The position numbers and the translations under genes were made by a program. DNA of 12,627 nucleotides from Methanofastidiosum sp. (GTDB lineage: Archaea; Methanobacteriota_B; Thermococci; Methanofastidiosales; Methanofastidiosaceae): the NCBI GenBank assembly GCA_013329085.1, contig DUKX01000247.1:1-12627 (forward strand). The letters are read 5' to 3'. Shown here piece by piece: positions 1 through 8,071 of the stretch (position 1 is the first letter of the stretch; each line of letters starts with the position of its first letter). The notes beneath the pieces were generated by a model that saw nothing but the letters and a program-made list of their open reading frames with translations, searched no databases and was not told the origin of the DNA.

Positions 1-771
1 AATCGAAATAATCAATAACTTGACAAATGCAGAAATCTTTTTTAATATTGGAGGGGTAGTCTGGCCAGAACTCTTCATTAGTTTTGCTATTTTCCCAATC
101 TCAGTTTCTTCCGCAGTTGCATAGACAATACCTTGTCCCCTCCCACTAATTACAAAAGTTCCCCCATAAGCCATACAATACTTTCCTTCGTTATTTTTAT
201 TATTGGGATCATCTTCTGTACCTTTTTGGACAGGCATTGATTCTCCTGTAAGCATTGATTCGTCTAAGTGCAAACTCTTTGAAGATAATATCCTAAGGTC
301 AGCAGGTACTTTATCTCCAGACTCGATAATTACTACATCACCTGGAACTAGGTCCCTTGCGGGGATTACTTTATTTTCTCCATCCCTAATTACCTTACAC
401 TTATCAACAAGCATATCTTTCAGAGCATCAATTGAGGCTTCAGCTTTGCCTTCTTGAATAAAACCAATCACGGCTGTTGCTATAACAACTCCTATGATAA
501 CCCACATGTCCATTATAATATCCTCTTCTCCCATGAAAGCCCATAGGAAAAAACATGCAAAAGCTGCTACTATCAGAACCATCAGCAAAGGGTTATTGAA
601 CTGCATTAAAAATCTGACAATTGGCCCTCTTTTCTTGAATTTAATTTCATTATGTCCATACTTTTCAAGTCTTGAGGCCGCTTCTTTAGAGGAGAGCCCA
701 CCCGTAGATGTACTCAACTTCTCTATTATGTCCTTACTAGTTAATTTGCACCAATCTAATTTTGTTTCCAC
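1..771 (-). CDS. P-type cation-transporting ATPase, N-terminal part (runs off the left edge)
   Basis: This is an ATP-driven membrane cation pump, of which the first 257 residues are visible. The reading frame is open to base 1. It shows a cation-ATPase N-terminal domain (about residues 5-55), two hydrophobic segments (about 61-80 and 89-106), and the actuator domain with LVPGDVV (141-147) and the dephosphorylation motif TGES (175-178, within LDESMLTGES). The phosphorylation site DKTGT and the nucleotide-binding domain would lie outside the window. The layout resembles P2-type pumps (Ca2+, Mg2+ or H+/Na+), but the ion-binding helices are not visible, so the ion is unknown. I place the start at GTG 771 because GGAGG (779-783) stands 7 bases before it. 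The ATG at 777 is only 1 base from that site. The gene is transcribed divergently from the CPBP protease gene. Confidence 0.9.
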   Translation of the reverse strand, partial: METKLDWCKLTSKDIIEKLSTSTGGLSSKEAASRLEKYGHNEIKFKKRGPIVRFLMQFNNPLLMVLIVAAFACFFLWAFMGEEDIIMDMWVIIGVVIATAVIGFIQEGKAEASIDALKDMLVDKCKVIRDGENKVIPARDLVPGDVVIIESGDKVPADLRILSSKSLHLDESMLTGESMPVQKGTEDDPNNKNNEGKYCMAYGGTFVISGRGQGIVYATAEETEIGKIAKLMKSSGQTTPPILKKISAFVKLLIISI

Positions 772-777
772 GGGCAT

Positions 778-901
778 CCCTCCTTTATTATTTTGTATAT
801 CCAATGTGGTATTATCTTACCCTTTATAAAATTTTCGTCTACCCTAATTTTGTTAGAAATAATTATTTAAATAACAAATAATCATATAGTACAGTGAGAA
901 A
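778..901. promoter_or_regulatory. Divergent promoter region between the P-type ATPase and CPBP genes
   Basis: For the minus strand, a TATA-like ATTTTATAAA lies at 823-832, preceded by an A-rich BRE-like stretch. It would start transcription near 800 and leave a leader of roughly 30 bases carrying the GGAGG at 779-783. For the plus strand, TTATTTAAAT at 863-872 would start transcription near 893, giving a leader of about 8 bases before ATG 902. The box assignments are by eye from archaeal spacing rules (about 26 bases from box centre to start). No clear operator was seen. Confidence 0.5.
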
Positions 902-1756
902 ATGACACCTAATCTCCCAAATTTAAATGACAACTCCTCAAAAGGAATTATTTATTTTGTAATAATCACATTTTTTATAACTTACTTAATGGATGCAGTA
1001 ATATTTCTTAATGGTGGCCTTACATACCAGAATACATTTGCATTTCTAATTGCCATGATGTTTGTACCGCTAATTGTATCTGTTATACTTACCAAATTCT
1101 ATCTTAAAAGAAAACTTTCATCATTTGGATTAAACAAAGGCAATAGTATTAAATATTATTTAGCTGCATATCTTTATCCATTTTTATCTATTGGGTTAGG
1201 AGTTCTTCTATTTACAATAATGGGATTTGGAATTCTAAGAACTGATTTGGATTTAATATTTCCGACTCAGTATGGTATTCCTATCTATATCTATTTAATC
1301 AACTATTCAATTGCCCCTATTTTTCCTAACTCTATATTCGCATTTGGAGAAGAGTATGGGTGGCGTGGATACCTTCAGGACCTCTTGCTAGAAAAGTTTT
1401 CTATCTTAAAGACTCTATTGCTAACTGGTGTTATCTGGGGGCTTTGGCATGCACCTTTAATTGCAATGGGATATAACTACAACCAGTATCCTTTACTAGG
1501 AGTATTTCTCTTTACTCTTTGGACTATCTTCATAGGTATATTCTTTGGCTGGTTAAAAATTAAATCAAAATCAGTTTTGACTGCAGCACTTGGACACGGT
1601 GCAATAAATGCTTACGTTGGATTTGGGATAATCTTTGCACAAACAAATAATCAACTATTAGGTGTTCCTTTTGGCATTCCTGGATTGTTAGCATTCTTCA
1701 TACTTGCATTAGTATTCTTATGGGATCTAAAGAGAAGCTATCCCAAAGATTTCTGA
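902..1756 (+). CDS. CPBP-family (CAAX/Abi-type) intramembrane metalloprotease
   Basis: This is a 284-residue, very hydrophobic protein with about eight predicted membrane helices (roughly 16-37, 46-67, 88-111, 128-148, 168-187, 200-219, 228-247 and 258-276). It carries the family's active-site motifs: EEYGWR (150-155, the EExxxR motif), a histidine in LWHAP (H183) and HGAIN (H232). These place it in the CPBP glutamic/metallo-endopeptidase family, which includes Rce1-like prenyl-protein proteases and bacteriocin self-immunity proteins. The substrate cannot be read from the sequence and no toxin or prenylated partner is visible nearby. It starts at ATG 902 behind a weak GTGAG. Its 3' end overlaps the convergent lysK gene by 30 bases. 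A link to the lysine operon is not implied. Confidence 0.88.
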   Translation: MTPNLPNLNDNSSKGIIYFVIITFFITYLMDAVIFLNGGLTYQNTFAFLIAMMFVPLIVSVILTKFYLKRKLSSFGLNKGNSIKYYLAAYLYPFLSIGLGVLLFTIMGFGILRTDLDLIFPTQYGIPIYIYLINYSIAPIFPNSIFAFGEEYGWRGYLQDLLLEKFSILKTLLLTGVIWGLWHAPLIAMGYNYNQYPLLGVFLFTLWTIFIGIFFGWLKIKSKSVLTAALGHGAINAYVGFGIIFAQTNNQLLGVPFGIPGLLAFFILALVFLWDLKRSYPKDF

Positions 1757-2767
1757 TATTGCCATCTCTAAAATATCAATTGACTTAAGATACTCGTCAG
1801 TGTCGATACATTCCATATCTGTATGATCTAAAGATGAGTTACCGGGACCATAGGTAACTATGTTCTCTGTCAACCTAACAAGGAGATTCATATCGGAAGA
1901 TCCTGTTTTTTTCTTATATTTTGGGGAAAATCCATTTTCCCTTATCGCTTTTACTAATGTTTTTACAAGTATGTTATTCTTTGAAGTGATTACTCCATTG
2001 ACACCTTCGACTAGCTCGATTTCACCGTCAAGTAGTTGTGATATCTCTTTTAAGACGGTTTCATGAGACAACCCAGGCGGGATTCTAAAGTCAATTGTTA
2101 CCCTGCATTCACTTGGCATAACATTACTTTCAGATTTTGCAGATATTGAAGTTGGTGAAAAACTGAGAGATTCAAACAAGTTGTTTCCTTTATATAGCGT
2201 AGAGACTTTGTTTGAAAAATCTATGAACTTTAATATTGGATTATCTCCTTCTGAAGAGGAATGTGAAGCTTTACCCTTAAACAATATCTTCAGAAGCAAT
2301 CTACCTTTGTATCCTATTGTAATCCCATCAGCAGAGCCAGGTTCACCTAAGAATATGAAATCGGCTTTTACCTTTTTCATTAACTCGATAGTACCTCTAG
2401 AATTTGGGGCTTCTTCACCAGTAACTCCAGCAAAGATAAGTGTTCCTTTGAATTTTTTATTTTTAAACCTAATAAAGGAAGAAAGTAGAGCTGCAAGAGA
2501 TGATTTAGCGTCACATGCCCCTCTGCCATATATTTTCTTGCCATCAATTCTAAAAGGAACCTCTCCACTGACCGTATCCATATGACTTGTCAGAAGAATG
2601 TAAGGAGGGCCAGAGCCAATTTTTGAAATAACATTCCATTCTTTGTCTTGTTCGACATTTAATTTATTATTTTTAAGAAAATTAAATAAAAAATCAGAGA
2701 CTTCTTTCTCTTTCTCTGATGGGCTATAGATTTTTATTATCTCTTTAAGCAGGTTAACTTCTTCCAA
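1727..2767 (-). CDS. lysK: LysW-lysine hydrolase (releases lysine from the carrier protein)
   Basis: This M20-family metallopeptidase performs the last step, cleaving lysine from the C-terminal glutamate of LysW. In related archaea the same enzyme can also release ornithine. Numbered from the TTG start (346 residues), the metal ligands are visible: H62 and D64 in SHMDT, D86 in GACDAK, the catalytic pair E118-E119 in TGEEAP, E142 in LGEPG and H315 in LDHTD. A dimerisation insert occupies roughly residues 160-265. The start is uncertain. TTG 2767 has AGGTGA a few bases upstream and aligns with the family's N-terminus (LLKEIIKIYSP). GTG 2776 is a credible alternative. A further upstream TTG at 2815 would overlap lysJ by 62 bases and lacks a binding site. 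The gene is last in the operon, and its 3' end overlaps the convergent protease gene. Confidence 0.92.
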   Translation of the reverse strand: MEEVNLLKEIIKIYSPSEKEKEVSDFLFNFLKNNKLNVEQDKEWNVISKIGSGPPYILLTSHMDTVSGEVPFRIDGKKIYGRGACDAKSSLAALLSSFIRFKNKKFKGTLIFAGVTGEEAPNSRGTIELMKKVKADFIFLGEPGSADGITIGYKGRLLLKILFKGKASHSSSEGDNPILKFIDFSNKVSTLYKGNNLFESLSFSPTSISAKSESNVMPSECRVTIDFRIPPGLSHETVLKEISQLLDGEIELVEGVNGVITSKNNILVKTLVKAIRENGFSPKYKKKTGSSDMNLLVRLTENIVTYGPGNSSLDHTDMECIDTDEYLKSIDILEMAISEIFGIASL

Positions 2768-3917
2768 TAATTTCACCTGTCGCCTCAACAACCCTGTCAA
2801 TATGTTCCTTTTCAATTATTAAAGGTGGGAGGTATCGGACTACAAGTTTTCCTGCAGTAAGTGCAAGTACTTTTTTCTCCATAAGTTGTGCAAGATATGG
2901 CCCTACCTTCTGCTTCATCTCAATACCAATCATAAGGCCAATACCCCTTATCTCTTTGTAAACAGTTTCATCTATACTCTTCTTCAGTTGAGAAAGGAAA
3001 TACTCTCCATTTTCCTTTGACCTTTCTACAAGTTTCTCTTCTTTTAGTGTCCTTATTGCTGCCAGAGAAGCATTACATGCAAGAGGATTTCCTCCAAATG
3101 TGGTGCCGTGTTCTCCTTTATCAAGGTTTGAAAGGTCTTCTCTTACGACAGTTGCACCCATAGGTATTCCACCGGCTATCCCCTTTCCTAGACATAAGAT
3201 ATCTGGTGAAACATTGTATCTATTTATTGCAAACAACTCTCCAGTTCTTCCAAATCCGGTCTGGACCTCGTCTACAATCATCAATATTCCTTTTTGATCA
3301 CAAATCTCCCTGACACCTTTTATGAAATCCATGTTAGCTGGTTTAACTCCACCTTCCCCTTGAACGGGCTCTAGTATAATTGCAGCAGTATTATCTGTAA
3401 TTACCTCTTGAAGTTTTTCTAGATTATTATATGCAGTATGGCAAAACCCTGGAACCAAAGGAAGGAAAGGTTTTTTGTATTCTGCCTTCCAAGTTGCTGA
3501 AAGAGCCCCCATTGTCCTTCCATGAAATCCAAATGTGAACGAGATAATATCTGTCTTTCCAGTAATTTTTCTTGAAAACTTTAATGCTGCCTCTACAGCC
3601 TCAGCACCAGAGTTTGAAAGAAAGGTTTTTGTAAGTCCTTTCGGCGTAATTTCAGCCATTTTTTCCAAAAGCTCTGCTCTCTTGTCATTATAAAATATCT
3701 CGGGGCATGAAATTAAAGTATCAGACTGCTTTTTTATGGCTTGGACTATCTTTGGGTGAGAATGTCCAAAAAGGCAAACCCCATGACCTGCCACACAGTC
3801 TATGTATTCATTGCCTTGACTATCATAAAGATAGACACCTTTACCAGAAATAATTTCTAGATCTCTCTTATAGTAGACGCCGCTACCATACTTTTCTTCT
3901 AGGTCTTTATAGATCAT
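2754..3917 (-). CDS. lysJ: LysW-aminoadipate-semialdehyde aminotransferase
   Basis: This class-III PLP-dependent aminotransferase (387 residues, the usual length) transfers an amino group, normally from glutamate, to the LysW-bound aminoadipate semialdehyde to give LysW-lysine. It belongs to the acetylornithine aminotransferase (ArgD) group. Visible motifs are SNSGAEA (101-107, phosphate binding), FHGRTMGALS (131-140), EPVQGEGG (183-190), VDEVQTGFGRTG (215-226, with the PLP-ring aspartate D216) and the Schiff-base lysine K245 in LGKGIAGG. GTTFGGNPLAC follows. The ATG overlaps the lysZ stop as ATGA, a typical coupled junction. Context makes it LysJ rather than a dedicated ArgD, but in Thermococcus-like archaea this enzyme also serves ornithine synthesis, so a dual role is possible. 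Confidence 0.94.
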   Translation of the reverse strand: MIYKDLEEKYGSGVYYKRDLEIISGKGVYLYDSQGNEYIDCVAGHGVCLFGHSHPKIVQAIKKQSDTLISCPEIFYNDKRAELLEKMAEITPKGLTKTFLSNSGAEAVEAALKFSRKITGKTDIISFTFGFHGRTMGALSATWKAEYKKPFLPLVPGFCHTAYNNLEKLQEVITDNTAAIILEPVQGEGGVKPANMDFIKGVREICDQKGILMIVDEVQTGFGRTGELFAINRYNVSPDILCLGKGIAGGIPMGATVVREDLSNLDKGEHGTTFGGNPLACNASLAAIRTLKEEKLVERSKENGEYFLSQLKKSIDETVYKEIRGIGLMIGIEMKQKVGPYLAQLMEKKVLALTAGKLVVRYLPPLIIEKEHIDRVVEATGEIIGRS

Positions 3918-4702
3918 CTTGAGATCACCGTTCTCTTGCCATTCAAGGCATTTTCTAATGAATTATCTAGATTACCTCTTGCAATTATTACTCTAGGGCT
4001 TCCCTGCTCTACAGCTTCTTTAGCGGCAAGGAGTTTTTTCTTCATACCTCCATCCGCAAATTGATAAGCTTCATCAATCTGTAATAAGTTGAGTTCTGTT
4101 ACAAGCTTTCCATCCTTTAGAAATCCATCAACATTTGTCATCACTACTAGGTCAGCAGATAAAGCAGATGCTATTGCAGCTGCAGCCCTGTCTCCGTCTG
4201 TGTTCACAATATCCCCTTCAGCGCTGATTGCCAAAGGACAGACAATGGGCAAATATCCTTTATCAAGCAACATGTTAAGTATTTCTTTATTGACACTCTC
4301 TACTTTCCCCGTGTAGTCATCCTTTAATATTTTCTTTTTACCATCTTCAATGATCTTAATAGAATCTTTTCTCTTGGCAAGCAAGACCTTTCCGTCGGCA
4401 CCTGATAGCCCAAAAGCATTAGTTCCTGATTTTTGGAGTAGCTTTACAAGTTCCTTGTTAATCTTTCCAGCCATTACCATTTCCATGATTTGGACTGTTT
4501 CAAGATCGGTGTACCTTGACCTAAATCCAGAGACAGATGTAACAAACTTTGTTTCTTTCCCAAGCTTTTTGGAAACTTCTGTGGTCTCATATGACCCCCC
4601 ATGAACGACAATTATCTTTTCTTTCTTTGATAGCTCGGCTATCTCTTTTGCTAAGCTTTGAACCTCTGTACCAAGGCTTCCACCAATCTTTATTACAATC
4701 AT
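3914..4702 (-). CDS. lysZ: LysW-aminoadipate 6-kinase
   Basis: This amino-acid kinase (262 residues) phosphorylates the side-chain carboxylate of the aminoadipate held on LysW. It is homologous to N-acetylglutamate kinase (ArgB). Landmarks are the N-terminal IKIGGS (4-9, with K5 near the phosphates), VHGG (33-36), FRSRYTD (60-66), and NTDGDRAAAAIASAL (167-181) with its aspartate D171. GMKKKL in the C-terminal part is typical of the nucleotide-binding lobe. ATG 4702 lies 8 bases after the lysY stop and is preceded by GGTGAT, which supports this start. It is linked to lysJ by a 4-base ATGA overlap. Its position between lysY and lysJ favours the lysine role over arginine. Relaxed use of LysW-glutamate cannot be excluded. 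Confidence 0.94.
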   Translation of the reverse strand: MIVIKIGGSLGTEVQSLAKEIAELSKKEKIIVVHGGSYETTEVSKKLGKETKFVTSVSGFRSRYTDLETVQIMEMVMAGKINKELVKLLQKSGTNAFGLSGADGKVLLAKRKDSIKIIEDGKKKILKDDYTGKVESVNKEILNMLLDKGYLPIVCPLAISAEGDIVNTDGDRAAAAIASALSADLVVMTNVDGFLKDGKLVTELNLLQIDEAYQFADGGMKKKLLAAKEAVEQGSPRVIIARGNLDNSLENALNGKRTVISR

Positions 4703-4710
4703 CTAATCAC

Positions 4711-5730
4711 CTAAATCGGATGGTATCCGATATATTTTAGGCCGGTATCTTCTTCAAGGCCGTACATAATGTTCATGTTCTGAACCGCAGCACCAGCTGC
4801 ACCTTTCATAAGATTGTCTATAGCTGAAAAGACAATCATTCTCTTGTTTTCTCTATCAAGTTCAAATCCAACTTCACAGAAGTTTGAGCCAGTTAATATC
4901 TTGGGGTCAGGATGCCTATAAATTCCTTTTTTCTGCTTTACAACTCTAAAGAATTTGTTCTTTTCTGAGAATTCTCTATATATCCCTCTAATTTCCTTTT
5001 CGTCATAAGGCTGATTTAAGAAGAGGTAAATTGTAGAGAATATTCCTCTTACCATCTCAATAGCATGGGGGGCCATTGTAACTTTAAATCCAGTTTCCTG
5101 CTCCACTTCCGCTATATGTCTGTGGTAAATTGGTGAGTAGCATCTAATAGCCCTTGATCTCTCTGGATGATGAGTAGAGGCGCTGAAAGAATCCCCTGAA
5201 GCAGATGACCCTATCTTGCTGTCAATTACTATTCTATCCTTATCCATGTTGAGATGTCTTAATGGATACAATGCCATAATCATTGATGTGGCAATGCAAC
5301 CTGGATTTGCAACTAATTTAGTCTTCTTTATCTCTTCTCTATGAATCTCAGGGATGCCGTATACTGCTTTTTCTAAGAGCTCAGGACACTTGTGGTCAAG
5401 CCCATACCATGACTTGTATACATCCTTATCCTTAAGTCTCAAATCTGCCCCTAAATCAATTATCTTTACGCCTGTATCATAGAATTCCCTAAGGTAGTCC
5501 ATTGAAACACCATGGGGAAGACAGAAGAATACTAGGTCAGAATCAAAGGATTCTTTAATTGATGAGAATTTAATGTTAAATCCTCTTAAATTTGGATGAA
5601 TCATATGCACATAAGAGCCAGCATTTGACTCAGATGTGATCCTATCAAGTGTTACTTCAGGATGATTTACCAATAGTCTTAGTAACTCTCCTCCAGTATA
5701 CCCTGAAGCACCAATAATTGAAACTTTCAT
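4711..5730 (-). CDS. lysY: LysW-aminoadipyl-6-phosphate reductase
   Basis: This NADPH-dependent reductase (339 residues) turns the acyl phosphate made by LysZ into LysW-aminoadipate semialdehyde. It belongs to the N-acetyl-gamma-glutamyl-phosphate reductase (ArgC) family. The N-terminal Rossmann motif GASGYTGGELLRLL (7-20) binds the cofactor. The nucleophilic cysteine is C145 in NPGCIAT (143-149), and SKIGSSASG (171-179), YHRHIAEVEQE (202-212) and PHAIEMVRGI (221-230) are conserved parts of the active site. The ATG is preceded by AGAGGT at proper spacing and lies 5 bases after the lysX stop. Operon position makes it LysY rather than ArgC. Confidence 0.94.
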   Translation of the reverse strand: MKVSIIGASGYTGGELLRLLVNHPEVTLDRITSESNAGSYVHMIHPNLRGFNIKFSSIKESFDSDLVFFCLPHGVSMDYLREFYDTGVKIIDLGADLRLKDKDVYKSWYGLDHKCPELLEKAVYGIPEIHREEIKKTKLVANPGCIATSMIMALYPLRHLNMDKDRIVIDSKIGSSASGDSFSASTHHPERSRAIRCYSPIYHRHIAEVEQETGFKVTMAPHAIEMVRGIFSTIYLFLNQPYDEKEIRGIYREFSEKNKFFRVVKQKKGIYRHPDPKILTGSNFCEVGFELDRENKRMIVFSAIDNLMKGAAGAAVQNMNIMYGLEEDTGLKYIGYHPI

Positions 5731-5735
5731 TTTAA

Positions 5736-6578
5736 TTACCTCTTTGCTACTTCAATAACATAATCAACTACTTTACCTGGTATATTAACACCTGTTGGTG
5801 CAATACTATTCTTAAACTCCATAGTGTAATTGACTTCATTTACTAAAAGCTTTCCTCTGTCTTCCAATAGATCAATTGCAACTACTCCGCCACCAACAGC
5901 TTCTGCGGCTTTAAGACAAATTTCTGATATTTCATCTGTCAACGGACAATTGGAGGCGACTCCACCGCGGGCTGTATTTGTTATCCAGTGTGGAGAGTTC
6001 CTGTAAATAGCTCCAATTACTTCGTCTCCAACAACAAACGCCCTAATATCTCTCTCAGGTTTGTTAATGTATTCTTGGATATAAAACACTGAGTGGTGAT
6101 ATGAACCAAGTACGACTTTGTGTTCAAGTATACTTTCTGCAGTTTCCTTGTCATTTACCTTTGAAAGTAGTCTTCCCCAAGAACCAGTTGCAGGTTTTAA
6201 TACTGCAGGATACCCAATCTTTTCAATAGCCTGAATAGCCTCCTCAGGGGTAAAAGCAATGTATGTTGTAGGAGAAGGGACTTTATGTTTTGTCAAAGCT
6301 AAAGTTGTTAAAACTTTATCCCCACAAGTATTAGCGGTTTGGTAAGTATTGACTGTTTTGACTCCCATTTCATTTAATACCTTAAGAGAGTAAAGAGCTT
6401 TAAGATGACTTATTTCCCTTTCCAGTACTACATCATAATCCATTTTTTCGAAATCTGTTATATTGAATATTGCACATCTCGTATCCATTCTTTCTACTTC
6501 AATCCCTCTATTCCTAAATTCTTCGAGTAAAAACTTCTCGTCAAGTCTGACTCTTGAATAAAGCATTCCTATTTTCAT
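5736..6578 (-). CDS. lysX: Alpha-aminoadipate-LysW ligase (ATP-grasp)
   Basis: This ATP-grasp ligase (280 residues, normal length) joins the amino group of alpha-aminoadipate to the gamma-carboxyl of the C-terminal glutamate of LysW, so protecting it for the next steps. Visible features are the N-terminal [10 protein letters not shown] (6-15), the ATP-grasp segment [13 protein letters not shown] (126-138, with K128), YIQEYI (166-171), WITNTARGG (198-206), and the Mg-binding region [10 protein letters not shown] (248-257). The NTARGG and NEVN-TMEFKNS stretches are, as I recall them, nearly those of Thermus LysX, which supports aminoadipate use. In Thermococcus the single LysX also accepts glutamate for ornithine synthesis. 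No second (ArgX) copy is in this window. It begins 4 bases after the dehydrogenase stop with GGAGTGAT upstream. Confidence 0.95.
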   Translation of the reverse strand: MKIGMLYSRVRLDEKFLLEEFRNRGIEVERMDTRCAIFNITDFEKMDYDVVLEREISHLKALYSLKVLNEMGVKTVNTYQTANTCGDKVLTTLALTKHKVPSPTTYIAFTPEEAIQAIEKIGYPAVLKPATGSWGRLLSKVNDKETAESILEHKVVLGSYHHSVFYIQEYINKPERDIRAFVVGDEVIGAIYRNSPHWITNTARGGVASNCPLTDEISEICLKAAEAVGGGVVAIDLLEDRGKLLVNEVNYTMEFKNSIAPTGVNIPGKVVDYVIEVAKR

Positions 6579-6582
6579 CTAA

Positions 6583-7578
6583 TCACTCCAAATTATTGAT
6601 TACTGCCTCAGTAAAAGCCAGAGTTCCAAGATTTCCACCCAAATCTTTTGTTCTCTTACCTTCAGCAAATGTTTTGAAAATACTATTTCGTATTCTGTCT
6701 GCTTCTTTCTTTTCTCCAAGAAAGTCTAGCATCATTGCTGCTGAAAGAAAAGTTGCTGTTGGATTTGCAATATCTTTTCCTGCATACTTTGGTGCTGAGC
6801 CATGGACTGGTTCAAATAGTCCTTTTTTCTCACCTATATTTCCTGAAGGTGCTATACCAAGACCACCGACAAGCTGAGATGCCTCATCAGATAATATATC
6901 CCCAAATAAATTAGTTGTGACAACAACATCAAATCTTTCTGGCTCTTTGATTAATCTCATTGCCATTGCATCTACTATTACTTCTTCTGTTTCTATATCG
7001 GGGAAATTTTCTGAAACTGATAGCACAGTTCTTCTGAAAAGTCCACAAGTCTTTCTTAAGACATTTGCCTTGTGAACCACAGTAACTCTTTTTCTGTTAT
7101 TCTCCCTTGCATATTTGTAAGTAAACTCGGCAAGTCTTCTTGAGGCCTTTTCCGAAATATGTCTTTCTGCTATTGCAACTCCGTTCTCCTCTCTTTCAAT
7201 CCCCTTATACATGCCTTCGGTGTTTTCTCTCATCATGACTATATCGATATTTGGTCTTGAAATTTCAACCGGGAGGCTTTTTATTGGCCTTACATTTACA
7301 AAAAGATCAAGCTCTTTTCTTAAGGTAACAATCGCACTCTTATAGTCAGGTATGTCGGGGGGCGATGAAACAGCCCCAAAAAATGTCGCATCTGCATCTC
7401 TACAGACTTCAATTGTTTTCTGTGGAATCGAAGTTCCATTTTTTAGATAGCAGTCGTAACCTGCTTCTGCATAAGAGTAATCAAAATCAAGATTAACATG
7501 TGAAAGTAACTTTAATCCTGCATCAATTACATCATTTCCTATACCGTCTCCTCTGATAACGCATATTTTATATCCCAT
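6583..7578 (-). CDS. Homoisocitrate dehydrogenase (LeuB/ICDH family)
   Basis: This beta-decarboxylating dehydrogenase (331 residues) most likely oxidises homoisocitrate to 2-oxoadipate. Family motifs are clear: VIRGDGIGNDVIDAG (7-21), LRKELDLFVNVRP (86-98, substrate arginines R87 and R98), RENTEGMYKG (117-126, catalytic Y124), VVHKANVL (167-174, K170), D203, D227 and D231 in NLFGDILSDEASQL (223-236), and the coenzyme loop HGSAPKYAGKDIANP (259-273). K264-Y265 in that loop is unusual for this branch. Enzymes using NAD+ usually have Asp-Ile there, while E. coli NADP+-dependent isocitrate dehydrogenase has Lys-Tyr. Sequence alone does not rule out isopropylmalate or isocitrate as substrates, but the setting between homoaconitase and lysX favours homoisocitrate. 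ATG 7578 overlaps the end of the small subunit gene by 11 bases, with GGTGAG upstream. Confidence 0.9.
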   Translation of the reverse strand: MGYKICVIRGDGIGNDVIDAGLKLLSHVNLDFDYSYAEAGYDCYLKNGTSIPQKTIEVCRDADATFFGAVSSPPDIPDYKSAIVTLRKELDLFVNVRPIKSLPVEISRPNIDIVMMRENTEGMYKGIEREENGVAIAERHISEKASRRLAEFTYKYARENNRKRVTVVHKANVLRKTCGLFRRTVLSVSENFPDIETEEVIVDAMAMRLIKEPERFDVVVTTNLFGDILSDEASQLVGGLGIAPSGNIGEKKGLFEPVHGSAPKYAGKDIANPTATFLSAAMMLDFLGEKKEADRIRNSIFKTFAEGKRTKDLGGNLGTLAFTEAVINNLE

Positions 7579-8071
7579 CTTCTAGCTCACCTATATCATG
7601 ATTTTTTAAGAAATGGACAATTCCACCAGCATCAATAATTTTCAGAATAAATTCTGGAAATCCTTGTGATCTGACCTCTTTGCCAGTTTTTAGAATTTTG
7701 ATTCTTCCTTCCTTTAAATTGACTTCAATCTCTTCTCCATCTTGGACAAGATCATATAGTTCATCTGAAATCATAATTGGAAGGCCTATATTGATGCAGT
7801 TTCTGTAAAATATTCTCGCAAAGCTTTTTGCAATTACTGCCTTTACACCAGAAGCCTTTATTGCAATTGGCGCATGCTCTCTTGATGAGCCACATCCAAA
7901 GTTTTCACCTGCAACTATGAAATCTCCAGTCTTTACAGTCTTTGAAAAATCTGGTCTTACCTCGAAAAAGCAGTGCTCAGCAAGTGCTTTTGGATCAGTT
8001 GTCACGTTGTATCTGCCCGGTATTATTTCGTCAGTATTTACATCATCTCCGAATCTGAATATTTTTCCCAC
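7568..8071 (-). CDS. lysU: Homoaconitase small subunit (LeuD/LysU type)
   Basis: This is the small, swivelling subunit (167 residues) of a two-subunit hydro-lyase that interconverts homocitrate and homoisocitrate through cis-homoaconitate. It starts FGDDVNTDEIIPGRY (7-21) and holds the family hallmark NFGCGSSREHAP (57-68), with catalytic S62 or S63 and R64 in GSSRE. RNCINIGLPI follows at 90-99. The substrate-recognition loop after GRY reads NVTTDP (22-27), which differs from the YLRT described for methanogen homoaconitase. The start codon is GTG 8071, which shares its first base with the large-subunit stop (TAGTG). GAGGTGAT inside the upstream gene is its binding site. It could equally serve as isopropylmalate isomerase. 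The operon decides for homoaconitase. Confidence 0.9.
   Translation of the reverse strand: MGKIFRFGDDVNTDEIIPGRYNVTTDPKALAEHCFFEVRPDFSKTVKTGDFIVAGENFGCGSSREHAPIAIKASGVKAVIAKSFARIFYRNCINIGLPIMISDELYDLVQDGEEIEVNLKEGRIKILKTGKEVRSQGFPEFILKIIDAGGIVHFLKNHDIGELEDGI

Noticed and set aside
203..829. Plus-strand open frames at 203-457 and 494-829
   Set aside because: They are antisense to a continuous P-type ATPase frame with recognisable motifs and resemble no known protein.
902..1756. Abortive-infection or bacteriocin-immunity module around the CPBP protease
   Set aside because: No toxin, bacteriocin or defence partner lies beside it. The neighbours are a cation pump and lysine genes.
2768..2815. 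lysK start at TTG 2815
   Set aside because: There is no binding site, it makes a 62-base overlap with lysJ, and the extra residues do not fit the family. Starts at 2767 or 2776 are better.
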